Assembly (NCBI GenBank): GCA_016215025.1
Contig: JACRMI010000166.1
Location: forward strand, 36,003-100,002
Reading direction: 5' to 3'
Source: Chloroflexota bacterium
Lineage (GTDB): Bacteria; Chloroflexota; Anaerolineae; UBA4142
DNA: 64,000 nucleotides
Part shown: positions 7,954 to 16,857 of the stretch, piece by piece
Numbering within the stretch: the first letter of the stretch is position 1
Layout: every line of letters starts with the position of its first letter
The notes under the pieces: model-generated
What the model was told of the DNA's origin: nothing
What the model saw: only the letters and a program-made list of their open reading frames with translations
Database searches by the model: none
Program-made: the position numbers and the translations under genes

Positions 7954-8955
7954 TTTTTGATACAGAAAACAACTTACCTTTTGTCGCTCATTCACGATCT
8001 GCAACATCGGTTCAGTCTTGTCACACACGCCCGCTATGAATTGCGGACAGCGTGGATAGAATGGACAACCGGATGGACGATTGTACGGATGCGGAATCGA
8101 TCCGGTGATGGTCGGCAATTTCGTGCGCGACTCGGTTTCGATACTCGGAATCGATTGCAGCAATGCTTTGGTGTACGGATGCTTGGGCGAATGGAAAATA
8201 TCGTCCACTGAGCCTTCTTCCACCACGCGACCCAGGTACATCACCACGACATCGTCCGCCATTTCCGCGATGACGCCCAGGTTATGCGTGATGAGCATGA
8301 TCGCCATGCCGCGCTGCTTTTGCAGATCGCGCAGCAGATCGAGAATCTGCGCTTGCGTCGTCACGTCGAGCGCCGTCGTCGGTTCGTCGGCGATGAGCAG
8401 ACGCGGATCGCATGAGAGCGCGACGGCAATCATCGCGCGTTGCCGCAAGCCGCCGCTCAACTCGAACGCGTACTCGTCGATGCGGCGCTCTGGTTTGGGA
8501 ATGCCGACCGAGCGCAGCGCTTCGATGCCGCGTTGGCGCGCTTCGGCTTTGTTCACGCTCATATGCAATTGAATCGCTTCGATGATTTGCGCGCCGACGG
8601 TATGCACCGGGCTGAACGACGTCATGGGTTCTTGAAAGACGAGACCGATTTCTGCGCCGCGAATATCCCGCATCTCCTTGCTGTCCGGATGCAACTTGGT
8701 CAACTCGACCTCGCTGTCATTGGCGCGACGCAGAACGATTTCACCTTCGACGATACGTCCCGGCGATTCGATGATGCGCAGGATCGATTGTGCGGTGACA
8801 CTCTTGCCGCAGCCGCTCTCCCCGACGATGCCCAGCGTTTTGCCAGGATACACATCGAACGTCGCGCCATCTACAGCTTTGACGGTGCCTTCGTCTTGGA
8901 AGAAATAGGTTTTTAGGTTGCATACTGAGAGAAGTGGTTTATTTCCGTTTTGCAT
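7951..8955 (-). CDS. Oligopeptide-type ABC transporter ATP-binding protein (OppD/DppD-like)
   Basis: 334 residues with Walker A GESGCGKS near 54-61, Q-loop LVFQEPMTSFSP, signature LSGGLRQRAMIAVAL, Walker B LLIADEPTTALD and H-loop LITHNLGVIAEMAD. The oligopeptide-transporter C-terminal extension contains PSGCPFYPRCP. It forms the heterodimeric ATPase with the product of the adjacent downstream gene. It is separated from the permease genes by three unrelated genes, which is unusual for this operon type. Confidence 0.93.
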   Translation of the reverse strand: MQNGNKPLLSVCNLKTYFFQDEGTVKAVDGATFDVYPGKTLGIVGESGCGKSVTAQSILRIIESPGRIVEGEIVLRRANDSEVELTKLHPDSKEMRDIRGAEIGLVFQEPMTSFSPVHTVGAQIIEAIQLHMSVNKAEARQRGIEALRSVGIPKPERRIDEYAFELSGGLRQRAMIAVALSCDPRLLIADEPTTALDVTTQAQILDLLRDLQKQRGMAIMLITHNLGVIAEMADDVVVMYLGRVVEEGSVDDIFHSPKHPYTKALLQSIPSIETESRTKLPTITGSIPHPYNRPSGCPFYPRCPQFIAGVCDKTEPMLQIVNERQKVSCFLYQK

Positions 8956-8957
8956 TC

Positions 8958-9043
8958 ATTATCCTAAATCGTATTCCGTGTTCCGTGTTCCGTCAATTTC
9001 TTCACGCATCACGCATAACATATCACGCCTTACGTTTCACGTT
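8958..9043. repeat. cgt-type stutter repeat
   Basis: Short units repeat in the spacer (cgtgttccgtgttccgt, then cacgcatcacgcat, then ttacgtttcacgtttca). It belongs to the same general style as the repeats at 23144, 33940, 35088 and 41599. Confidence 0.6.
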
Positions 9044-9763
9044 TCAGATTCCTAGCTTCGGCTGCACGCTTTCCCAGCCAGCGCTCGCCTCAAGAAAACA
9101 TAGTTGTTCGACCACAACCCCCGGTGAGAACAAACGGACGTTCTCCACGATTTTTTTCAATTGCATGTCCACTAGTTCTATCGGAACGCCAGCGGGGGCA
9201 TAAGCCACATATAGAGCGTGACACGTATTGATCGATATGGGAGAACGATTGTCTTGCCCATAAATGATCGAGCAGCAAATGCCGTCAGCACCCTTCATGA
9301 CCATATCGCTCGCATAAATGACTTTGGGCGAGCCACTCATCAGCGTCATGCGATCACCTTCGACGGATGTGTCGATGGAGATTGGTTCATGCAACTTGAC
9401 AACATCATGTCCGGCGGTAAGAACACAAGTCTCGACTTCAGCGATAAAGTTTGCGTCGACCAAAGGGAATACCGTCGGAAGATTTTTTCCTTTTTGGACG
9501 ATGGACTCGAGCTGAAGTTGAACGTGATACGTCTTGTTGAAACGTTTATAGTATTTATCGTAAGCGGACATCACGGGAAGCGCGAGCACATCTTGCCGCG
9601 TCAAGCCTCGATAGCGTTCTCGCAAATGCACTTCCACTTTGCGCTTTTGCTGTTCCATGCTCGACGATGGAAGCGTGTTGTCTGCGCCCGAAAGCTCCAG
9701 TAAGCCGATGATTGCTCCGGGGTGCGCATTTTTCCACGCGTCAGTTGCCGTTATTGAAAGCAT
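9044..9763 (-). CDS. Stand-alone B3/B4 tRNA-binding-domain protein
   Basis: 239 residues resembling the B3/B4 domain of the phenylalanyl-tRNA synthetase beta chain as a free-standing protein. The diagnostic stretch is YKRFNKTYHVQLQLES and then NLPTVFPLVDANFIAEV, followed by LTAGHD. Solo B3/B4 proteins are widespread, and an editing or nucleic-acid role is assumed rather than shown. It is the last of three genes inserted between the permease and ATPase genes of an Opp-type importer and starts 6 bp after the end of the upstream gene, so it is probably co-transcribed. Confidence 0.75.
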   Translation of the reverse strand: MLSITATDAWKNAHPGAIIGLLELSGADNTLPSSSMEQQKRKVEVHLRERYRGLTRQDVLALPVMSAYDKYYKRFNKTYHVQLQLESIVQKGKNLPTVFPLVDANFIAEVETCVLTAGHDVVKLHEPISIDTSVEGDRMTLMSGSPKVIYASDMVMKGADGICCSIIYGQDNRSPISINTCHALYVAYAPAGVPIELVDMQLKKIVENVRLFSPGVVVEQLCFLEASAGWESVQPKLGI

Positions 9764-9769
9764 ATCGAT

Positions 9770-10672
9770 TCACCACAAGTTGAAATTGTGATCGAACTTG
9801 CCTATCCCTTTGATCGCAATTTCGTTGCCCTTCGTCGTAACTTTACCTTCCACGTTCACGAGCGACTCGTAATAGTCAATATCGATATAGGAAAAGAACG
9901 GCGGCATTCTCATTCGGGTGTGGTGGTAATAAACTGGAGTCGCGATCAAATCGAGATCGGGTGATTTGATTTGCCATGGCTGACCAATCTTTTCTGGAAC
10001 GAAAAAGAACTGAGCGGGAGAGAACAGATATTGCCATTGCCCACCATGCCACAGGTAGGTGTAGTGATGAGGCACACCCGCATCATAGTGACAATCTAAC
10101 ACGATGCCAGCCGTATCCGGCGTCCAAAAGTGCAACCAGTTCGCGCAGGAATGCCGTGGCTGGACTCCCCAATTGTGTTCACAGTATCCATAACCCTGAA
10201 ACGGAATTGCCTGTCCCTTTAGCTGCATGTTCCCTTGCGCGGTATTCATCGGAAACTGCGTGATGGTATAATCGATGTGGCGCGTCAGGAACCGGTTGGT
10301 ATGCACTGGGGCTTGGCAGCGCTGCTCACATTGAAGTTGGAGATTGGGAGTTTGCGCCTCGATCTGCCAACCCGAATCGGCTTGTCCTTGAAAGCGCAGG
10401 TGTCCCCACTTGCCCTCTGCCGTGACGTTCACCGCATCGCCCGGCGCAGCATGGAATGAACCCAGATGGTCTTCTTCCCAACGCACATCATGTTCATAGT
10501 CGATGGCCTTGAGCGACACATAACTCGTCGGCAAGCCTTTCAGCGCAAGCAGCACAAAATACAATTTTCGTTCAGGGTCAAGCCTTTCAAAAGACCACCA
10601 CTGCTTCTGGCGCAAAAAAGCTAATCGTGCATGTCGCCGCGAGTCAATGCGGACGCTTCCTTCGGCATGCAT
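9770..10672 (-). CDS. CrtC/AttH-like lipocalin-fold protein
   Basis: 300 residues, Trp- and Tyr-rich, with no signal peptide or membrane segment. The segment GYGYCEHNWGVQPRH matches the Y-x-H/E-HNWG style motif of the AttH/CrtC (carotenoid 1,2-hydratase) superfamily, and the closing KGIGKFDHNFNLW fits a second beta-barrel half. Function is unknown: a small-molecule hydratase, cyclase or binding role is possible, and nothing else nearby suggests carotenoids. The first ATG gives a 52-bp overlap with the upstream gene; a later TTG start would shorten this overlap. Confidence 0.5.
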   Translation of the reverse strand: MHAEGSVRIDSRRHARLAFLRQKQWWSFERLDPERKLYFVLLALKGLPTSYVSLKAIDYEHDVRWEEDHLGSFHAAPGDAVNVTAEGKWGHLRFQGQADSGWQIEAQTPNLQLQCEQRCQAPVHTNRFLTRHIDYTITQFPMNTAQGNMQLKGQAIPFQGYGYCEHNWGVQPRHSCANWLHFWTPDTAGIVLDCHYDAGVPHHYTYLWHGGQWQYLFSPAQFFFVPEKIGQPWQIKSPDLDLIATPVYYHHTRMRMPPFFSYIDIDYYESLVNVEGKVTTKGNEIAIKGIGKFDHNFNLW

Positions 10673-11193
10673 CGTGTGCCTCTCCTTTTCTTCACCGCGG
10701 GCTGAGGCTCTGATAGGAATTTCTCAATGCTGACGATGAACGCGGCTGTGTCATTTTCGATCCTACAAGTCAAGGCGTCTGGGTCGCCAAAGTCGAAATC
10801 CTTTGCCAAGTCACACTCGATAATAGAGTCAATGCCTACCGCAGGCATAACAACACGGTATTCTGCCCAATGGCTATCCTTACAAAGTTCCCAGTATTGC
10901 CGCTGAATCTTCCGATTGCGTGCCGCAAGCCAAGCTTCGAACCTGAACGCATCGTAGTTGAAGACAATTGCTATCTTTAGATCACGACGCTTGAGAGAAG
11001 GTGGAAAGAGAGCGAAATACGTCATGTCCATGTATCCCTGATAGAGACCGGAGACAGCTGGTTCCCCGTACTTACGCGCCAAGTCCGTTCGCAGCTCCAT
11101 CATGTAGGAAAGTAGTGCTCGGTACGCTTTCTGGATTGATCCCTTCTTGAGTTGCTTCCGCAATTCCTCCATATCTTTCTGGACCGCGTGCAT
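10621..11193 (-). CDS. DUF7000-like protein of unknown function
   Basis: 190 residues. The core ALLSYMMELRTDLARKYGEP and the following GLYQGYMDMTYFALFPPSLK, then KIAIVFNYDAFRFEAWLAARN, match my memory of the DUF7000 family, small soluble bacterial proteins with no assigned role. AAGGAG lies 6 nt before the ATG, a strong ribosome site. The C-terminal 40 residues are basic and less convincing. It is the first of three genes lodged inside the Opp-type transporter operon. Confidence 0.6.
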   Translation of the reverse strand: MHAVQKDMEELRKQLKKGSIQKAYRALLSYMMELRTDLARKYGEPAVSGLYQGYMDMTYFALFPPSLKRRDLKIAIVFNYDAFRFEAWLAARNRKIQRQYWELCKDSHWAEYRVVMPAVGIDSIIECDLAKDFDFGDPDALTCRIENDTAAFIVSIEKFLSEPQPAVKKRRGTRCMPKEASALTRGDMHD

Positions 11194-11226
11194 GCTTGGC
11201 TCCTTTCCTTGCGCGCCTCACACTTG

Positions 11227-12360
11227 CTATCCGTACGGGTCTGCCGCATCGCGCAGACCATCGCCCACAAAGTTGAATGCGAGGACCGCGATAATGACAG
11301 GAATCACGGGAATCAAAAGCCATGGCGAGATGGCTAACGCCTGAATATTTTGCGCGCCTTGAAGCAGCACGCCCCAACTGATCGCCGGCGGACGCAAACC
11401 CAAACCCAGGAAACTCAGCGACGTTTCGCTGATAATCATCGCCGGGAGCGCCAGGGTGGTCGCCGCGATAATGTGGCTGATGAACGAGGGGACCATGTGG
11501 CGAAAGATAACGCGCGCCTTGCTGCAACCCAAAAGTTCGGCGGCCATCACAAAATCATCTTGGCGCAGGGAAAGAAAACGCCCACGCACCACGCGCGCGA
11601 GTTCGGTCCAGCCGATGAGCGAAATAATGATCGTGATGGCAAAGTAAACCTGGTTCACACTCCAATCGTTCGGGAGCGCCGCGGTGAGACCCATCCAAAG
11701 TGGAATCGTTGGCAGCGAGCGCAAAATTTCGATGATGCGCTGAATCACCGTGTCAAGGATGCCGCCCCAATAACCCGAAATGCCGCCGAGGACAACTCCA
11801 AGCAATAGACTCAGCGCCACACTAAAGAGACCAATCGTGAGCGATGTTTGCGTGCCATAGACCAGACGCGACCACAGATCACGTCCCTGGTCGTCCGTTC
11901 CCAAAAGGAATAACGCAGTCTGCGCATCTACACCTTCAACCGCAAAGAGGTGAATGTCCGTTGGGAAAATACCCAGGAACTTGTACGGAAACCCTTGCCC
12001 AAACAACTTGACCGGCAATCGGGTGTCCGTATCCACGACATAAACGCGCCTGAATGTTTTGGGATCGCGTGTGCCTTTGAGCGGATGAACGTACGGTTTG
12101 AATGCGCCATTGTCCAACCACACAATCGACTGCGGCGCGATCAAGCCCCGTTGCGCATCCGAGTCGTTGGGATCGGCATACGCCAAAAAATCCACGCTCA
12201 CCACGATCAAATAGAAAACGATCAAGACGATAGCGCCCGACATCGCCAGCTTGTGCTTGCGAAAGCGCCACCACATCAATTGCCATTGCGTCGCGACGGC
12301 GATTTTTTCTTCAGCCGCCGTGGTAGTTAGCGTATCTTGGGGCAATACCATTTCAGCCAT
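11227..12360 (-). CDS. Oligopeptide-type ABC transporter permease (OppC/DppC-like)
   Basis: 377 residues. A cytoplasmic N terminus precedes a first membrane segment near 35-55 (AMSGAIVLIVFYLIVVSVDF). A long periplasmic insert follows, and then the BPD permease block with the EAA-type loop GCSKARVIFRHMVPSFISHI. The sequence LLGTDDQGRDLWSRLVYGTQTSLTIG is a hallmark of OppC/DppC. It pairs with the OppB-like permease upstream. The periplasmic insert (about 60-150) is longer than in the standard family, as in several large-substrate importers. Confidence 0.92.
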   Translation of the reverse strand: MAEMVLPQDTLTTTAAEEKIAVATQWQLMWWRFRKHKLAMSGAIVLIVFYLIVVSVDFLAYADPNDSDAQRGLIAPQSIVWLDNGAFKPYVHPLKGTRDPKTFRRVYVVDTDTRLPVKLFGQGFPYKFLGIFPTDIHLFAVEGVDAQTALFLLGTDDQGRDLWSRLVYGTQTSLTIGLFSVALSLLLGVVLGGISGYWGGILDTVIQRIIEILRSLPTIPLWMGLTAALPNDWSVNQVYFAITIIISLIGWTELARVVRGRFLSLRQDDFVMAAELLGCSKARVIFRHMVPSFISHIIAATTLALPAMIISETSLSFLGLGLRPPAISWGVLLQGAQNIQALAISPWLLIPVIPVIIAVLAFNFVGDGLRDAADPYG

Positions 12361-12395
12361 GATTGTCTTCCCAGGTTGTCACTCAGAGTCCTTCA

Positions 12396-12502
12396 CTGTC
12401 ATGCTGAGCGGAGCGAAGCATCTCATTAGCACACTCAGGATAAACTCCGCGAAGAGTCTCGTTCTTGCAACAACGAGATGCTTCTCTGCGTTCAGCATGA
12501 CA
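12396..12502. repeat. GTCATGCTGAG hairpin element, copy 3
   Basis: Ends tgtcatgctga (12397-12407) and tcagcatgaca (12492-12502), with gagcggagcgaagcatctc and inner inverted segments. It occupies most of the spacer between the two permease genes. Confidence 0.85.
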
Positions 12503-12507
12503 TGCAG

Positions 12508-13494
12508 TTACTTTCCCAAGCGAATGCGCGGATCGACCAACATCAACAATAAATCTGAAATCAATGTGCCGATGATGGTCAACACGCCGAGTAGCAACAC
12601 AATCGTCCCCGCCAGAAACATGTCTTGCGCAACCAATGATTTCAAAAGCAAGGGACCTACCGTGGGCAAACTGAGCACCATCGAAACGATGAGCGTGCCC
12701 GAGACAGCTTGCGGCAACTCGTAGCCGATTGTGCTAATGAACGGATTGAGAGCGACGCGCACCGGATATTTCATAATCACGCGCGATTCGGCAAGTCCGC
12801 GCGCCCGCGCCGTGATCACGTACGGCTTGCGCAATTCGTCGAGCAGATTCGAGCGCATGATGCGAATCAGCCGCGCCGTACCAGCGACGCCAATGACGAT
12901 AGCGGGCGTCGGCAAGTGCTGGATGAGATCATTAACCCGTTCCAGACTCCACGGCGCTTCGGCGTAATCCGCGGAGAACAGTCCGCCTACATTCGCGCCA
13001 AAATAGGAAAATCCAACATACATGACGATCAAGGCGAGCATAAAGCCGGGAACCGCCAAGCCGAAAAAACCGATGAACGTAAAAATATAATCTCCAATGG
13101 AATAACGTTTAACGGCGGAAAAAATTCCAATCGGAAGCGCGAGCGCCCAGGTGAACACGATGGACGAGAGTGCAATGACTATCGTCAATACGAGCCGATC
13201 TCCGATAACGTCGAGCACCGGGCGAGTATATTCGATGGCCATGCCAAAGTTGCCTTGCATGATCAAGCCCATCCATTTTAGATACTGAACGTATATAGGC
13301 TGATTGATGCCATACTGTTCGCGCAGGGCTAGCTTTTCACCTTCGGTAATACCGGTACCTCCGGCAGACATTGTGTTTGCATACGTATCCACAAAGTCGC
13401 CCGGAGGCAATTGGATAATGAGAAACGACAAAACGGTAATTGCCCACATTGTGAGAATCGCTAACAGAACACGCCGAACCATGTATGCAAGCAT
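12508..13494 (-). CDS. Oligopeptide-type ABC transporter permease (OppB/DppB-like)
   Basis: 328 residues starting with the typical MVRRVLLAILTMWAITVLSF membrane segment, followed by LPPGDFVD and LREQYGINQPIYVQYLKWM, both characteristic of OppB. Five more hydrophobic segments and the EAA loop AESRVIMKYPVRVALNPFIS follow. It forms the membrane channel with the OppC-like protein. The gene is transcribed after the binding-protein gene, with a repeat-filled spacer between them. Confidence 0.92.
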   Translation of the reverse strand: MLAYMVRRVLLAILTMWAITVLSFLIIQLPPGDFVDTYANTMSAGGTGITEGEKLALREQYGINQPIYVQYLKWMGLIMQGNFGMAIEYTRPVLDVIGDRLVLTIVIALSSIVFTWALALPIGIFSAVKRYSIGDYIFTFIGFFGLAVPGFMLALIVMYVGFSYFGANVGGLFSADYAEAPWSLERVNDLIQHLPTPAIVIGVAGTARLIRIMRSNLLDELRKPYVITARARGLAESRVIMKYPVRVALNPFISTIGYELPQAVSGTLIVSMVLSLPTVGPLLLKSLVAQDMFLAGTIVLLLGVLTIIGTLISDLLLMLVDPRIRLGK

Positions 13495-13504
13495 AGAGAT
13501 TGCC

Positions 13505-13633
13505 TTTCCCCCACCCTAGCCCTCCCCCGCGTTTGCAGGGGAGGGAACCCTTTGCTCCCTCTCCTGTTTTCGTGACTGTGGTGAACTGCTCCACAGCCAT
13601 TTGAAAACGGGAGAGGGTTGGGGTGAGGGTTAC
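13505..13633. repeat. ccctcaccc-type palindrome with a nested ctgtgg hairpin
   Basis: The outer left part contains ccaccctagccctcccccg and the right part ggagagggttggggtgaggg. An inner pair ctcctgttttc / gaaaacgggag is split by the hairpin ctgtgg (13576-13581) / ccacag (13591-13596). A related nested hairpin occurs at 20900-20926. Confidence 0.7.
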
Positions 13634-13634
13634 A

Positions 13635-15806
13635 TTACGACTTGAAGAAGTAAGTCTGTGGACCTGACGTGCATGGCGTACGAGCGTGTTGCGCATTCAC
13701 CTGACGTTCGGGAACATTGCCCATATTGTTCTTGACGATGCGCACGCCCATAAACGCTGGCGATTGACCCACCACGCCGATGCTCCATTGTTGTTCGACG
13801 ACGATCTTCCAGATTTCTTTGGCACTCTTGATCTGGTCTTCTTCTTTCTGACCCATTGCCGCGCGGAACAGGTCCATTGCGCGCAGCATTTCGGGATCTT
13901 CAGGTTTCTTGCCTTGCTTGCCGTTCGACGCAAACCACTTGGCATACGCCATGCCCATGTGACATTCGGCGGCATCGACTGGCAAAGCATGACGCGCAAA
14001 GAGGTAAAGCATCTCCGAGCCGTCATTTGCCCAGGTGATCATCTGAACTTCGTCATTCGCGTCCTTGCCAAACGCGAGATTGCGTTCGGTCTCTTTGATG
14101 TCCACGTCAATGCCGATCTTTTTCCATTGTTGTTTGATCATTTCGCCCATTGGCGTGTACGGCACGAATGAGCCGGGCACCGTGACCATCTCGAGGCGGA
14201 GACGACCTTTGCCGTCCAGGCGCTGGCGATAGCCTTCGCTATCCTTCTTGGTGTAACCCAGTTTGTCGAGGATGTCGTTCGATTGTTTGAGATCGAGCGT
14301 CGCCCACTTTTTGTTCCATTCGGGACCGGGCGCGTAGAGCGTGTCCGGCGCAGGCGCGGTCGAACCGGGCGTACCGACGCCGAGCCAGAACGCTTCGTTG
14401 AGTTGATCGCGATCGATACCCATCGAAAGCGCGTGCCGGAAATCCTTGTTCTTGATTAACTTTGAGATTTCGGCATCGCCTTCGTACGCGTTCCCCAAGT
14501 GCAGCGCCATATCCGAACCATTGAAAGCTGGGTCGAGATGAACGGTGTAGTTGCCCTTTTGCGCATTTTCCAAAAAGACAGGCAGTTTGGCCAGCCCCAT
14601 GTGACGTTCCTGGCAGTCGTACTCGCCGGCGATGGCGCGCAAGTTTGCGACTTCGGTATTCTCTGCCAGCGTCATGGTGAGCTTGTCGATGTACGGCAGT
14701 TGGTTGCCTTCGGTATCCACTTGCCAAAAGTACGGATTGCGTTCCATGCCCCAGGTGGGGGTGTTGATCGGCGAGACGGTTTTCCAGGGAGTCATGGTTG
14801 GGCAATCGGGATTGAGCGCCCAACTATAGCGGTTCTTAAAGTACGACACCCAGTTGTCAAAGCCCGCCGCTTTGGCTTTGGCATTGGCGGCTTCTTCCGA
14901 CGAGTACTTGGGCAGGAACTGCTTGAGATACGCCGACGGGCAATACGCGCCGCCGTTGGTCTGGAACGCACCGCGCGTCGCGAATCCTGCGCCCATGGAG
15001 GTACTACCGGCGAGGATGTACACAAAGTAGGGATAGGGGTCTGGGAATTCAAAGGCAACAGTGGTCTCGTCGATTTTTTTCATGACGCCGTCTTTGCCGT
15101 TGATTTGAAATTCAAAGAAGGGTGTCGGCACGAGTGATTTGTTGAGGTAGACATCCTCGTACCAGAACATGAAATCGTTGGCGGTGAAGGGATCGCCATT
15201 CGACCATTTTGCGCCTTTGCGCAAGTAGATGGTGACGGTCTTGCCATCATCGCTGACTTTCCAATCCTTTGCCAACGCGGGGACGATCTTGTTGCCGGTG
15301 TAATCAAAGTGCAAAATCTTGTCGGCGGAGTTGATGCGATTGCCATTCTCGTGATCGGCGGGGCCGGTAAAGGCACGCCGCCAGTTGCCGCCGTACTTGC
15401 CGGTTTCTTTGAGCGGCTTGATGACCATGAGGTCGCTGGGATCGGGCAAGCGTTTGGCAACTTCGGGGAGCTTGCCGGCTTTGACGAGATCCGCGAGCAT
15501 CGGCGCTTCTTTGAACGCCTTGGGGAATTGCGCAGTCTCGCGAATGATGGTGGGACCCTCGAGCTTGCCGACGAGCGTGCTGCCCAGTTTAGGTGCCGCT
15601 GACGATGACACCGCGCTGGATGCAGCCGAACTGCTGGAGACGGGTGCGGTCGTTGGCTTGGGGACTGCGGTTGCCGGCACAGCCGTTGGCGCGGCAGTCG
15701 GCGGCACCGCCGTAGGTGCCGGCGTGCAGCTGGCGATGATCGCGCCGAGTGACGTGGTTCCGGCCAATTTGATGAAATCACGTCGCGTCAATTTTTTGAG
15801 TGACAT
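13635..15806 (-). CDS. Family 5 extracellular solute-binding lipoprotein
   Basis: 723 residues. The N terminus has a twin-arginine signal with lipobox (TRRDFIKLAG, then IIASC with Cys near 27), so it is probably Tat-exported and lipid-anchored. A Pro/Thr/Ala and Ser/Ala linker of about 50 residues follows, then the SBP_bac_5 domain: TVTIYLRKGAKWSNGDPFTANDFMF is interrupted here only by normal variation, and FRHALSMGIDRDQLNEAFW is the conserved helix. It captures the substrate of the Opp-type importer. At 723 residues it is larger than peptide binders, as often seen for oligosaccharide-binding members. AAGGAGGT 8 nt upstream fixes the start. Confidence 0.92.
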   Translation of the reverse strand: MSLKKLTRRDFIKLAGTTSLGAIIASCTPAPTAVPPTAAPTAVPATAVPKPTTAPVSSSSAASSAVSSSAAPKLGSTLVGKLEGPTIIRETAQFPKAFKEAPMLADLVKAGKLPEVAKRLPDPSDLMVIKPLKETGKYGGNWRRAFTGPADHENGNRINSADKILHFDYTGNKIVPALAKDWKVSDDGKTVTIYLRKGAKWSNGDPFTANDFMFWYEDVYLNKSLVPTPFFEFQINGKDGVMKKIDETTVAFEFPDPYPYFVYILAGSTSMGAGFATRGAFQTNGGAYCPSAYLKQFLPKYSSEEAANAKAKAAGFDNWVSYFKNRYSWALNPDCPTMTPWKTVSPINTPTWGMERNPYFWQVDTEGNQLPYIDKLTMTLAENTEVANLRAIAGEYDCQERHMGLAKLPVFLENAQKGNYTVHLDPAFNGSDMALHLGNAYEGDAEISKLIKNKDFRHALSMGIDRDQLNEAFWLGVGTPGSTAPAPDTLYAPGPEWNKKWATLDLKQSNDILDKLGYTKKDSEGYRQRLDGKGRLRLEMVTVPGSFVPYTPMGEMIKQQWKKIGIDVDIKETERNLAFGKDANDEVQMITWANDGSEMLYLFARHALPVDAAECHMGMAYAKWFASNGKQGKKPEDPEMLRAMDLFRAAMGQKEEDQIKSAKEIWKIVVEQQWSIGVVGQSPAFMGVRIVKNNMGNVPERQVNAQHARTPCTSGPQTYFFKS

Positions 15807-15971
15807 TGAGAGATACCTCCTTGTATCGATAAAAATTTGCCAGGGGCGAACAGTTGATTGTGGTTTTTGGGTAAGGTCGCTGCTTCCTCCTTAACCTTTG
15901 AGCGCCAGCCGCCGCACCGCCTGGGACAAGGCGATGGCGGCTCGCCGTCGTTCGTCGGTAGTCGATAATTT

Positions 15972-16751
15972 TCAAAACGACCGGGGTAAATATCCTAAAC
16001 TGCGCGAGATGGCTTGGGCAGTTTTGCGAACCATGGCACCGGCATGAGGTACACCCGTCATGGACAGTCGCGCGGTCGGCGCAGAAATGCTCACCGCGGC
16101 AACGACTTGGCCCGTATGATCGAACACCGGCACGGCAATACAACGCCCGCCGATTTCATTCTCTTCATTGTCGATGGCATACCCGCATTCACGAACCTTG
16201 GCAAGCTCGGTCAGGAATTTTTTTCGCACCGTGATGGTCTTGGGGGTTACGCGCGACAAACCAAATTCGCGAATATATTTTTCGATTTCTTTTTGGGGAA
16301 AACAGGAGAGGATGGCTTTTCCCAGCGCGGTGCTGTGCGCCGGTGCGCGGCGGCCCACTTCGGAACGCATGCCGAGCGCCTTGGTTCCCAGCATTCGTTC
16401 GATGTAAACGACATCCGCGCCATCGAGGAGCGCCAGATTGACCGTCTCGTTCCACTCATCGCGCAGCGCCTGCAAATGGGAATAGGCCACCTTGCGAATT
16501 TCAACTTGATCGAGCATGGCAAAGGCCCGCTCGACCAGTCTTAGGCCGAGGCGGAATTTTTTTGTTTCGGGGTCTTGATGGAGAAAATCGTTTGCGTCCA
16601 GCGTGTAGATAAGACTGGCCGTGGTGCTCTTGTGCAATTTCAAAGCACGCGCGATCTCGGTCGTGCCAAGCTCAGGTGATTGGCTATCGAACAGATTGAG
16701 GATGTCGATTGCTCGTTGGACTGACCCAATCTTCTTTGACGAGTGAGCCAT
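15972..16751 (-). CDS. IclR-family transcriptional regulator
   Basis: 259 residues. An N-terminal winged helix (GSVQRAIDILNLFD, then TTEIARALKLHKSTTASLIYTL, about 8-60) precedes the IclR effector domain, with VGRRAPAHSTALGKAILSCF and a C-terminal HTGQVVAAVSISAPTARL. IclR proteins commonly control uronate and aromatic-acid catabolic genes. The start at 16751 is chosen because AAAGGA lies upstream and because the promoter-like sequence at 16829-16857 would make a start at 16850 impossible. It stands directly upstream of the Opp-type binding protein gene and likely controls it and its neighbours. Confidence 0.92.
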   Translation of the reverse strand: MAHSSKKIGSVQRAIDILNLFDSQSPELGTTEIARALKLHKSTTASLIYTLDANDFLHQDPETKKFRLGLRLVERAFAMLDQVEIRKVAYSHLQALRDEWNETVNLALLDGADVVYIERMLGTKALGMRSEVGRRAPAHSTALGKAILSCFPQKEIEKYIREFGLSRVTPKTITVRKKFLTELAKVRECGYAIDNEENEIGGRCIAVPVFDHTGQVVAAVSISAPTARLSMTGVPHAGAMVRKTAQAISRSLGYLPRSF

Positions 16752-16791
16752 AGCAATTCCTTTTGCGCAACGCAGCGAGAGGAAAAACCGC

Positions 16792-16819
16792 AGTTCGATG
16801 TGTGCGAAATTATCGAACT
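16792..16819. promoter_or_regulatory. Candidate IclR operator (autoregulation)
   Basis: Perfect 8-bp inverted repeat AGTTCGAT (16792-16799) and ATCGAACT (16812-16819) with a 12-bp spacer. It lies just downstream of the predicted transcription start of the regulator gene. Confidence 0.6.
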
Positions 16820-16828
16820 CTGTGTGAT

Positions 16829-16857
16829 AATATAGGACTTTTTTCGCCAAATGTCAA
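16829..16857 (-). promoter_or_regulatory. Sigma70-type promoter of the IclR-family gene
   Basis: On the minus strand, TTGACA (16857-16852), a 17-bp spacer and TATATT (16834-16829). The -35 overlaps the 3' end of the upstream dehydrogenase gene, so the regulator can be transcribed separately from it. Confidence 0.7.

Noticed and set aside
15901..15950. A gccgccgcaccgcc / ggcgatggcggc hairpin after the IclR gene
   Set aside because: The stem is imperfect and no T run follows it, so I do not call it a terminator.
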